A DNA stretch of 64,000 nucleotides from Siphonodentalium dalli. Lineage: Eukaryota > Mollusca > Scaphopoda > Gadilida > Siphonodentaliidae. The notes beneath the pieces were generated by a model, which was not told the DNA's origin, did not search any database, and saw nothing but the letters and a program-made list of their open reading frames with translations. The translations under genes were made by a program, and so were the position numbers. Shown piece by piece: positions 59,801-64,000 of the stretch. Numbering within the stretch: position 1 is the stretch's first letter; each line of letters starts with the position of its first letter. The DNA is taken from positions 19,704,134 to 19,768,133 of the forward strand of contig CP136065.1 of assembly GCA_032622095.1 (NCBI GenBank), given 5' to 3'.

Positions 59801-62544
59801 GAATTAGATTCTCGCTGATGGGTAGTTACTTCATACCCATTCTTTTATTTAAGGGGGTAATTTGGGTAATATGGGTAATTAGCTCAATAAACCAACTCAG
59901 GCTTTTTGTTGATAAAATGAAGAATGAGATTCCATAGATTGTTTCTGTGTATGTCGTCTGCTTTCATGTGACCATTCCAATGTATTCTTTCATAACTGAA
60001 TCCTAGATGACACACTAATGGCTGAGAATTATATCACTATGTGCTGATACCACATACTTTATACTGATACCACATACTTTATACTGATACCACATACTTT
60101 ATACTGATACCACATACTTTATACTGATACCACATACTTTATACTGATACCACATACTTTATACTCATACCACATACTTTATACTCATACCACATACTTT
60201 ATACTCATACCACATACTTTATACTGATACCACATACTTTATACTGATACCACATACTTTATACTCATACCACATACGTTATACTCATACCACATACTTT
60301 ATACTGATACCACATACTTTATACTGATACCACATACTTTATACTCATACCACATACTTTATACTCATACCACATACTTTATACTCATACCACATACTTT
60401 ATACTCATACCACATACTTTATACTCATACCACATACTTTATACTGATACCACATACTTTATACTGGTACCACATACCACATACTTTATACTGATACCAC
60501 ATACTTTATACTGATACCACATACTTTATACTGATACCACATACTTTATACTGATACCACATACTTTATACTGATACCACATACTTTATACTGGTATTGC
60601 TCCTTTAAATCAACCATACTGTATTTCTTTGTAAACTTCATATGTGACCCGCCATATCAAATCCAGTCGTAAGTCGGGATTTTTTTACCCTGTGCCAATG
60701 CATTCTCTTATATATGCAAGTCGACCATAGGTCGCCTCGCATATATAAGAGATTGTAATACGACCCTGCCTAACTATGCTTAAAAGCCATGTCCTGATTG
60801 GCCAGTGGCCCGAGTTACCATGGCTATCTCGTTCCAGTTTTGTGGTACAATTCTACTTTTTCCAATTGTACCACGAAAAATATCGGTTTATTCAGATCGA
60901 CGCACGCGACTTTTCCCGTCTTTTCTAACTCCGCGCAAACGGGGCATCAACGGAGTACACCCGCACCTGTAACCCTTTGAATTTTGCTACATCTTGACAA
61001 TCTTGCGAATTTTCTAGCGATTTGTCGCTTGAAACCAGTTTGGTTGCCAATGAATATGGTCCAAATGATGTTATGGTATATTGATATATGTTACGACCAA
61101 AGAAAGTTACTTAATAAGTATATTAAATGACAAAATAAATCCATGGGGCCGGGCTGTGCATTCGTCGATTCGAATCTCGATCATATTCGTCGATTCGATA
61201 TTTCGGAATCAAGTTGAAAATGAAAGCGTTTGTTCACCAGTACAGAAGGGGGATAAGATCATTTAGATCGCTTTGTGTAAGGAAAATGGTCCATAGTCGA
61301 TGATCATATTCATGTTGTCCCAACAACGTTCAACACAGAAATGACCGCAATTCGTATTTCCTGTACAATTTAAATGAAAGGCACGGGCGCCGCTGAAAAC
61401 ACATCGTTTTTTAGCCAATCACAACGATTATTTTCTAGAAGAGGTGCCTCGAAAAGTCAATGGGGGAATTTCATAACAAGACAAGATTACCGGAGTATTC
61501 CATGCAAATAAATCGAGTACGCCCAATACGAATTACACCACGAAATGTTTTCTCACCTGAGACCGAAAAAGCGCAGTATTTCGTTGACTATTCAGTCGAA
61601 TTGTGACCATAAACTTTCAGTCGTATTACAAAAGAAATAAATACACGGTGTATCGGTGTGTATGGTCAAGTTGTACCACAAAAAACTTATTGTAGGACTC
61701 CGCTACGCGTCGTCCTACAATCAGTTTTTTGTGGTACAACTTGACCATACACACCTCTACACCGTGTATTTATTTCTTAAATGCATTAGCCCAACAATTT
61801 TTTATCATTTTTTTTAAATAAATGTTTCTTACAATTTTTAGGACATAAAATAAAAAACATCCATTACCCTGCAGGGAGCCCCACACATATATAGAAGCAT
61901 ATAGAAGAGTGTCATCTGCTCATGTTTGTCTGGGGCTCTGTATGGGTGAAATTATAAAATTGTTAAAGAATACAAGAAAAAATTATTAAAATTGTAAAAA
62001 ATTGTTAGGCCAATGCATTCTCTTATACATGTATATGCGAGGTATATATAAGAGAATGCATTGGCACAGGGTAAAAATATCCCGACTTACGACTGGATTT
62101 GATATGGCGGGTCACATATAGTGTATCTTGAGCATCATAATTTAAGTTTTGGTTCTGTTATTTAGTTTGTTGCAAGATTGACGATGTCTAGAAAGTAGTT
62201 CTTTGTATAATGATTATACTGAGATTATCTTCAAGGGAGTGTTTTTTTTGCTGTGTTAAAACCATTGTTTTGCTACTTTTTTTCAAGGTGCCTAGTGAAG
62301 TTGGCCATAGCTATGTTATCACAATGGTTGTACTACTTTTTAGAGGTGCCTAATGATGTTGGCCTTAGCTATATTATCATCCTGATTTCACCACTTGTTT
62401 CAGGTTGCCTTGTCATGTTGGCCCTTGCTGTGTTAACACCGGTGTTTTACTACATTCCTCAATCAGCTCTTGGTGCTGTTATTATATCTGCTGTTATGCC
62501 GATGTTTGATTGGAAAATACTCAGGAAAATATGGAGGGTAAACA
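38795..62544 (+). CDS. SLC26A11: SLC26 anion transporter gene, SLC26A11-like, 12 internal exons (both ends missing)
   Basis: Exons at 38795-38897, 40669-40873, 43412-43497, 45106-45185, 46755-46809, 47498-47591, 54175-54353, 55254-55326, 56772-56822, 58088-58148, 59689-59744 and 62404-62544 total 1184 nt. They join with compatible phases and GT/AG borders into one open frame. The protein has the SLC26 signature (GLTVGLTVIPQGLAYA then PPEYGLYSAFMG), TLGPTAIMSL, FISYPVINAFTSAAAITIAF, SSYPVTGSFSRTAVNSQS and FYYIPQSALGAVIISAV, in the order of the family's membrane domain. The family moves sulfate, chloride and other anions across membranes; SLC26A11 is described as a sodium-independent sulfate/anion transporter. 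The first exon(s) and the C-terminal STAS domain are not in view. Family call is strong, subfamily by eye. Confidence 0.9.
38969..39027. repeat. Hairpin, 22-bp stem
   Basis: ATGGTGTGACATTGACAGCTCG pairs with its inverse 15 bp later, with two mismatches. Confidence 0.85.
39055..39430. mobile_element. 376-bp TA-flanked MITE rich in CCGCGG with ~22-bp internal repeats
   Basis: Ends CTGGACAAAACAAGTGTCCA and TGGACACTTGTTTTGTCCAG are inverse repeats, flanked by TA (39053-39054 and 39431-39432). Inside, a ~22-bp unit of type CRCYGCGGCCGAACGGCAAGTA repeats about five times (39140-39240) and recurs further on. GC- and CpG-rich in an AT-rich setting; no coding capacity. Confidence 0.85.
39640..40155. 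mobile_element. ~515-bp long-armed foldback element
   Basis: GATCATGCCATGAATCT, CTGTAGAGATCATATTCCA and AGTACAAAACCTGGGAACTT in the left arm match the inverse of AAGTTCCAGGTTTTGTACTG through TTCATGGCATGATC at 40080-40151. Weaker pairing continues inward (GGGAATATATTTC), giving ~150-190-bp arms. Target duplication not identified. Confidence 0.82.
40669..40873 (+). CDS. SLC26A11: SLC26A11-like exon B
   Basis: Acceptor TTTTTTACAG, donor TTAG|GTGAGC. 205 nt, ends one base into a codon. Encodes YGLYSAFMGCFVYCFLGTAK, DITLGPTAIMSLMTAAFA and ILLTLFTGCIQFLMGILNL: hydrophobic segments of the transporter core with the anion-site helix TLGPTAIMSL. Confidence 0.95.
41020..42066 (+). mobile_element. 1047-bp hAT-like element, target GTTTGGGG
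   Basis: Ends TAGTGATGGGCGGTT and AACCGCCCATCTCTA, flanked by GTTTGGGG at 41012-41019 and 42067-42074. Inner subterminal sequence repeats AACCGA/TCGGTT motifs at both ends. It contains the start of a BED-finger ORF at 41301, so it is a deletion derivative of a coding hAT. Confidence 0.93.
41301..41408 (+). pseudogene. hAT transposase N-terminal remnant (BED zinc finger start)
   Basis: ATG at 41301 reads MAEQNNEQGSTKSLVWSYF then THLTGDDSKKCRCLMS and stops. The VW.YF...KC..C spacing is how a BED zinc finger of a hAT transposase begins. Everything downstream is lost. Confidence 0.7.
43412..43497 (+). CDS. SLC26A11: SLC26A11-like exon C
   Basis: Acceptor TTCTTATTCAG, donor AAG|GTACGT. The first two bases complete a Gly codon. 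Encodes GIIVDFISYPVINAFTSAAA then ITIAFGQVK, a conserved SLC26 membrane segment. Confidence 0.95.
43688..44143. mobile_element. 456-bp TIR element TGTGACCCGCCATATCAAAT (family V, copy 1)
   Basis: TGTGACCCGCCATATCAAAT and its inverse close the element, flanked by TATA or TA on both sides (43684-43687 and 44144-44147). Inside are two CCAATGCATTCTC hairpins like those of the piggyBac-like MITEs and a GGGGCTC-type inverted pair between them. Confidence 0.82.
44280..44397. repeat. CCAATGCATTCTC-type hairpin with TTAACCCTTTCAT-like end
   Basis: ATGTATTCTCTTATATATGA pairs with TATATAAGAGAATGCATTGG. The right end AGCTCCTGTCATGAAAGGGTTAA matches the end of the element at about 57655-57847. Confidence 0.72.
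44412..44630. mobile_element. 219-bp near-perfect foldback, TA-flanked (family P)
   Basis: Arms of ~95-105 bp (TTAATTAATCGACTCCTTAA through GGAAAGCTCTCG and the inverse) are almost identical, leaving hardly any loop. TA at 44410-44411 and 44631-44632. Same family as 36915, 37471 and 56907. Confidence 0.87.
44633..45105 (+). other. Rest of intron C-D
   Basis: No recognisable element or coding sequence. Confidence 0.5.
45106..45185 (+). CDS. SLC26A11: SLC26A11-like exon D
   Basis: Acceptor TTATTTTTCAG, donor ACAAA|GTAAGA. 80 nt ending two bases into a codon. Encodes HILGVSNIPRDFLNAVYYTF then AAIPDT. Confidence 0.92.
45320..45590 (+). repeat. Second copy of the repeat at 40965-42462
   Basis: CCCCTCAATTACTATTTGGG through GGGGACCATCGAATCGGATT, without the hAT insertion. 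A middle block present in the first copy is absent. Confidence 0.78.
45822..46341 (+). mobile_element. 520-bp hAT-like element, target CATGTAAT, with BED-finger remnant
   Basis: Ends TAGGGCTGCAATGATTC and GTATCGTTACAGCCCTA, flanked by CATGTAAT at 45814-45821 and 46342-46349. Interior ATG at 46042 reads MSELSDHDKIASFEPTIG and KFKSPVWIHFSF. One frame over follows NTKTNCKLCK, giving W..F...C..C of a BED finger across a frameshift. Confidence 0.93.
46755..46809 (+). CDS. SLC26A11: SLC26A11-like exon E
   Basis: Acceptor CTTCATTTCAG, donor AAAG|GTATGC. First base completes the split codon from exon D. Encodes VWDLILGLSSLILLHFLK, a membrane helix. Its 3' end and donor are duplicated 73 bp downstream. 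Confidence 0.93.
46801..46946 (+). repeat. 73-bp tandem duplication of an exon end and splice donor
   Basis: TTCTTAAAGGTATGCATACC at 46801 recurs as TTCTTAAAGGTATGTATACC at 46874. CAGATTGT, AGTAGTGATATT and TAACTATGTT follow in both units. Confidence 0.9.
46947..47497 (+). other. Rest of intron E-F
   Basis: Nothing recognised. Confidence 0.5.
47498..47591 (+). CDS. SLC26A11: SLC26A11-like exon F
   Basis: Acceptor CCTACTTTACAG, donor AACAG|GTATGT. 94 nt. Encodes KMRTYDWRDPPGYHVTGVQK then AARKIIWFVGT, a loop leading into the next helix. Confidence 0.93.
47592..48658 (+). other. Start of intron F-G
   Basis: Contains a short direct duplication of CCACACTCATCAAAATCCCC (about 47823-47877). No gene or element otherwise. 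Confidence 0.5.
48659..49045 (+). repeat. AGCTCACCTGAG-type repeat (copy 2)
   Basis: TTTTTAGCTCACCTGAGACG, GGTGGAGCTATAGTCATCAC, CCATCCGTCCATCC, then the CAGATTTGTTCAAATG and AGGGACATAACT phrases as at 32255. Confidence 0.85.
49046..49796 (+). other. AT-rich unassigned intronic sequence
   Basis: A/T runs at 49070-49210; nothing else recognised. Confidence 0.5.
49797..50170 (+). repeat. AGCTCACTTGAG-type repeat (copy 3)
   Basis: Same order of phrases as 48659-49045, more diverged. Followed at 50336-50415 by the segment shared with 35010-35110. Confidence 0.82.
50452..50716 (+). other. Protein-like open frame of unknown origin
   Basis: After TATATATATAG the frame reads SNGNECPVGNCKRSAVIKWK then WICMKSKVQNRNKLQNGLVL to a stop at 50714-50716. 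Composition looks coding and an acceptor-like AG precedes it, but there is no family match by eye and no partner exon. It may be an old transposon ORF fragment. Confidence 0.25.
50717..51239 (+). other. Unassigned intronic sequence
   Basis: Only a short ATT run at about 51103-51122 (ATTATTATTATT). Confidence 0.5.
51240..51762. repeat. Imperfect (GAT)n / (GATGAY)n tract, ~520 bp
   Basis: Purine-rich GATGATGAC-type triplets with interspersed GGT and GAA. A ~90-bp segment containing GGTGATGTTGAAAATGATGA recurs (51318 and 51499), so part of it is a larger duplication. Confidence 0.92.
51970..52260 (-). pseudogene. LINE C-terminal fragment, antisense
   Basis: Minus frame reads VNFGLLDKYGIPCFIAVDEL then DDIISLHLTNVTGQ. 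It aligns by eye with the last ~70 residues of the LINE at 1-2206 (MIDRFGIPLFVW..LVLLHLTHL). Its upstream side is cut by a family H fragment. Confidence 0.7.
52261..52526. mobile_element. Family H element, right half only (copy 4)
   Basis: TTCACCCATTAGTCACCTCG through the right hairpin (AATGAGGTCTCCAGATGG and inverse), ending GACAGACACGCTATTTGCAGG. The left half is missing. Confidence 0.75.
52673..54087. mobile_element. ~1.4-kb TA-flanked TIR element containing the 50-bp satellite
   Basis: CAGCTATGATTTAATTAATC at the left and GATTAATTAGAGCATAGCTG at the right, TA on both sides. The TIR resembles family P (ATTAATCGAC.CC). Sequence on both sides of the satellite is rich in ACCGCGGTA/TACCGCAGTA. 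Confidence 0.68.
52860..53670. repeat. 50-bp satellite, ~16 units, each a hairpin
   Basis: Unit: GCATTGTAACCACACCAGAG followed by AATGTGTTTATATCTGGTGT and GTTGTGAGCT. CCACACCAGA pairs with TCTGGTGTGG within every unit. Units differ almost only at one base (TGTTGTG or TGGTGTG). The order is TTG TTTGTG TTTGTG G, so a six-unit (300-bp) block is repeated. Confidence 0.97.
54175..54353 (+). CDS. SLC26A11: SLC26A11-like exon G
   Basis: Acceptor TTGTTTTTAG, donor CAG|GTACGG. 179 nt. First two bases complete Gly. Encodes ANAVIVLSSAGLAASLIAMN, FTLTGDIKKGLPPFRAPSFS and NVTKSAGQMLQ: a helix, then the loop TG.I..GLPP.. typical of SLC26A11-type proteins. Confidence 0.95.
54815..55055. repeat. Degenerate TTAACCCTTTCAT element and hairpin remnant
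   Basis: TTAACCCTTTCATTATGGGAGC at 54815 with a CATTCTCTTATATGCGAGTC piece, then GAAATGTTCAGATAA pairing with TTATCTGAACATTTC (54976-55022). The latter resembles the flank of the hairpin at 28278-28441. Confidence 0.65.
55055..55240. repeat. AT-rich ~19-bp tandem repeat abutting a splice acceptor
   Basis: Units of type TATAACTTTGATATATATT repeated about nine times, ending 14 bp before the exon H acceptor at 55253. Confidence 0.88.
55254..55326 (+). CDS. SLC26A11: SLC26A11-like exon H
   Basis: Acceptor CATTCCTCAG, donor TTTG|GTGAGT. Encodes EIGAGFAVVPVLGLVELIAI then GNAF, the conserved helix before the second repeat's anion-site region. Confidence 0.95.
55327..56771 (+). other. Intron H-I
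   Basis: No element or exon recognised across ~1.4 kb. Confidence 0.5.
56772..56822 (+). CDS. SLC26A11: SLC26A11-like exon I (51 nt)
   Basis: Acceptor CTATATTTAAG, donor ATAG|GTCAGT. Begins and ends inside codons. Encodes ARRNNYKIDATQELIAI. Small, but the NNY.ID..QEL.AIG motif is highly characteristic. Confidence 0.92.
56907..57119. mobile_element. 213-bp near-perfect foldback, TA-flanked (family P)
   Basis: CAGTAATGCTCTAAATAATC through GGAAAGCTCTC, then the inverse arm to GAGCATTACTG. TA at 56905-56906 and 57120-57121. Confidence 0.88.
57171..57608. mobile_element. 438-bp family H element (copy 5), target TTGATCAT
   Basis: CAAGTCTGCATATAGTG and CACTATATCCAGACTTG-like ends, flanked by TTGATCAT at 57163-57170 and 57609-57616. 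Two subterminal hairpins as in 27381-27832. Confidence 0.88.
57650..57848. mobile_element. TTAACCCTTTCAT-type element with CCAATG hairpin core
   Basis: CCCTTTCATGACTGGAGCTGC at the left and AAGCTTCAGTCATGGAAGGG-TTAA at the right are inverse repeats. Inside are CATTCTCTCATATATGCGAG hairpin arms. TTAA is clear on the right side only. Confidence 0.7.
58088..58148 (+). CDS. SLC26A11: SLC26A11-like exon J
   Basis: Acceptor TTTCTCTTGTAG, donor CGCG|GTAAGC. Encodes AANIISSFVSSYPVTGSFS, the strongly conserved SLC26 motif. Confidence 0.95.
58238..58752. mobile_element. 515-bp hAT-like element, diverged 8-bp target
   Basis: Ends TAGGGCTGCAATGAT and ATCGTTGCAGTTCTA. Flanks CAGAGGTG and AAGAGGGG agree at 6 of 8 bases. 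Related to 45822-46341 at the termini but with no BED remnant. Confidence 0.78.
58753..59688 (+). other. Rest of intron J-K
   Basis: No recognised feature. Confidence 0.5.
59689..59744 (+). CDS. SLC26A11: SLC26A11-like exon K
   Basis: Acceptor TTATTTTCAG, donor ACAG|GTATTT. Encodes TAVNSQSEVKTPASGIFT, the segment following the GSF(S/G)R motif in this family. Confidence 0.94.
60041..60595. repeat. 20-bp satellite, ~27 units
   Basis: Unit CTGATACCACATACTTTATA. One base varies (CTGATAC or CTCATAC): G-type units at both ends, C-type clustered at about 60161-60430. One 10-bp irregularity (CTGGTACCACATACCACATA) near 60470. Confidence 0.97.
60754..61631. mobile_element. Insertion with TGTAATACGAC/GTCGTATTACA ends
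   Basis: TTGTAATACGAC at about 60754 and GTCGTATTACAA at about 61620-61631 are inverse. The block contains a TGTGGTACAATT/AATTGTACCAC pair near 60840. No coding family seen; the exact boundary with the following hairpin is unclear. Confidence 0.6.
61633..61777. repeat. 145-bp near-perfect hairpin
   Basis: AGAAATAAATACACGGTGTA through GTACCACAAAAAAC pairs with GTTTTTTGTGGTACAACTTG through TATTTATTTCT. An inner TGTAGGAC/GTCCTACA stem lies at the centre. Confidence 0.9.
62229..62460 (+). repeat. 58-bp tandem array, last unit is the 5' edge of exon L
   Basis: Unit starts at about 62229, 62287, 62345 and 62403, exactly 58 bp apart. Shared elements are a T-rich tract plus AG, GGTGCC/GGTTGCC, ATGTTGGCC, GCTRTRTTA and TACTAC. 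Only the last unit has the frame used by the transporter. Confidence 0.88.
62404..62544 (+). CDS. SLC26A11: SLC26A11-like exon L
   Basis: Acceptor CTTGTTTCAG, donor AACA|GTAAGT. 141 nt. Encodes CLVMLALAVLTPVFYYIPQS, ALGAVIISAVMPMFDWKILR and KIWRVN. FYYIP.SALGAVII is the last membrane part before the STAS domain in SLC26 proteins. The open frame continues past the donor, but that part is intron-like. Confidence 0.95.
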
Positions 62545-62940
62545 GTAAGTGTACTGTCAAAAATATGTTTTTGCTAGATTTTCATTGCGACCTTCACCTC
62601 CATTTAAAAAAACGGAAATCCCCGAAGTCATTCAATCGACAAAAATATACAGTTATCACTCCTGGAACAAAGCCGGATGGGTTGGGTTTAAATGAAAAAG
62701 ATTGCCTTTCTCAGAATTCATGTTCAGAAATAAACTATATTATAAATACTTTGAGTACTGAAGTTTAAGATCGACAGATCCCCTGAATATACTTGTTATT
62801 TTTTCATATGCGTCGACAGAACTATCAGATGGTTACTTTCATCAGTTCCAGAGTAGATTGTTTCTATAGGTCTAACATTCAAATTGATGACAATGCGGAG
62901 CAACTACAATCATGTTCTGTTTTGTTCAAATAAAATATTC
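62545..62940 (+). other. Start of the last visible intron
   Basis: The frame stays open to 62768, but after the donor the sequence (KKRKSPKSFNRQKYT) has no similarity to the expected transporter continuation. Confidence 0.6.
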
Positions 62941-62947
62941 GAAGAAA

Positions 62948-63730
62948 ATGGGGGGTATACTGGATTGACTGCGTCCGTCCGTCGTACCGTCCGTCCGTCA
63001 TGCTTTCTCAGTCCGTGTGTCCGTCCGTCCGTCCATCCGACCTCATAACTCGGAACAACTATGAACCGATTTCAATCATTTTTTATATGCAATCTCCTTG
63101 GGACTGCCTCTCCGCATAATGCTAATTGCGGTTCGGTCTGACTTTATTTTTTTAAGTTACACCTCATTTTCGACTTATTTTGACTTAGAAAATTCTGTCC
63201 GACTTAATAACTTTAACAAATATGAACCGATTTCAATACTTTTTGGTATACATGCTTCTCACAATACCCTCTCTACATGATGCGGCTAGGGATTGGCTCA
63301 GACTGTTTTTCGTAATATTACACTTCATTTTCGACTTATTTTGACTTTGGATGATAATTCAAGTTAGGATGTCCCGATCACCACCAAACATGATATATGT
63401 CTGAATTGGCTTAAAATACAAACCTAGTGCGAATCTGGCTTAGAATTAATTTGTTTTTTTTTGTTTCTTCGAATATGGGTTCAAAAGCCATCTTAGATGT
63501 TAAGGTTACGTATCATTTTCTACCCTTTTTTGGGGTTTCTGCAATCATTCGAACAAATATGAACCAATTTGAATAATTTTTTCTGTACAAGCTTCTTGTG
63601 ACACCATATCGATATTATTAGTCCGAATTTTTCTTTAAAGTTAAAAATCTTTTTTGTTGGGTTTACGGATAATGCGGGTTGAATTTGCCACGGTGGGGGT
63701 ATGCTAGCACACGAGTGCACACCTCTTGTT
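62948..63730 (+). repeat. CCGTCCGT-type repeat with ~190-bp internal units
   Basis: Starts GGGGGGTATACTGGATTGAC, then (CCGT)n. Diverged units each contain AACAAATATGAACCGATTTC and TTCGACTTATTTTGACTT, ending CACGGTGGGGGTATGCTAGC. Distinct from the AGCTCACCTGAG family but similar in layout. Confidence 0.8.
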
Positions 63731-64000
63731 AATTTTGTGTTGTTGGTGCAAAATAGTGGATTATGTGTTGGTGCTTGTGCTCTCGTTCACTCATTTCGAC
63801 GAAATGACTCTTTGAATTTGTTCCGAGCGAAATCGATTCAGTCAACTTCACAATTAATGTTGATCAGTATGAAGTCAGGTTGTTTGATGTGTGAATTTTG
63901 CCGACAGACCTATCATTGAATACACAATATCAGTTTCAACCTTTGAAGTGATGTATTTTTAGCATCGGTGAAGTGGTGATCGGAAAATCAAAGACAACCT
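63731..64000. other. Unassigned right edge
   Basis: No exon of the transporter recognised before the window ends. Confidence 0.5.

Larger units (their letters stand above)
60643..62116. mobile_element. Family V element (copy 2), interrupted by ~1 kb
   Basis: TGTGACCCGCCATATCAAAT and its inverse (62097-62116), TA on both sides. The CCAATGCATTCTC hairpin parts and the GGGAGCCCCACAC middle segment match 43688-44143 with the middle inverted. A foreign block at about 60753-61780 splits it. Confidence 0.8.

Noticed and set aside
62545-62768. Continuation of the transporter coding frame after exon L
   Set aside because: A good GTAAGT donor lies at 62545 and the residues beyond have no resemblance to the family's continuation; read as intron.

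Overview
The window looks like nuclear DNA of an invertebrate animal, most likely a mollusc or other lophotrochozoan. The evidence is spliced exons with GT/AG borders and long introns, non-LTR retrotransposon relics, hAT-, piggyBac- and Tc1/mariner-like terminal-inverted-repeat (TIR) elements, CCGT-rich repeats and intronic satellites. No bacterial gene organisation, CRISPR array or RNA gene was found. The species is not readable from the sequence.

Layout. Bases 1-2206 hold the 3' part of a LINE reverse transcriptase gene with one frameshift. Bases 2461-7989 are mostly unassigned, with a palindrome array (3459-3690) and a TIR element (4591-5028). Bases 7990-22290 are a direct tandem duplication of a ~7 kb mosaic. 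Each copy carries a foldback element, a palindrome-array element, an antisense LINE relic, a broken ORF and a 164-residue coiled-coil ORF. Copy 1 has 651 bp that copy 2 lacks, and a 392-bp TTAA-flanked element whose empty site survives in copy 2. Bases 22290-24420 are a repeat array dense in TCAAGGTCA motifs. Bases 24420-38790 are transposon-rich: nested hAT-in-piggyBac elements, two antisense LINE fragments and several foldbacks.

The only clear host gene is on the + strand from 38795 to the right edge. Twelve internal exons (1184 coding nt, about 394 residues, all splice phases compatible) encode the membrane domain of an SLC26 anion transporter, closest by eye to SLC26A11. The N-terminal exon(s) and the C-terminal STAS part were not found. 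Its introns are filled with transposons and satellites, including a 50-bp hairpin satellite with a six-unit higher-order pattern and a 20-bp satellite.

Most interesting points: (i) the 5' edge of the last visible exon is the final unit of a degenerate 58-bp tandem array, and an upstream unit offers an in-frame alternative acceptor; (ii) a second exon has a tandem-duplicated splice donor; (iii) paralogous empty sites inside the window document insertions at TTAA and at 8-bp targets; (iv) one hairpin core sits inside elements with different termini; (v) a conserved coiled-coil ORF shares its leader and start codon with the end of a TIR element. Every family assignment rests on reading motifs by eye; no search was run.
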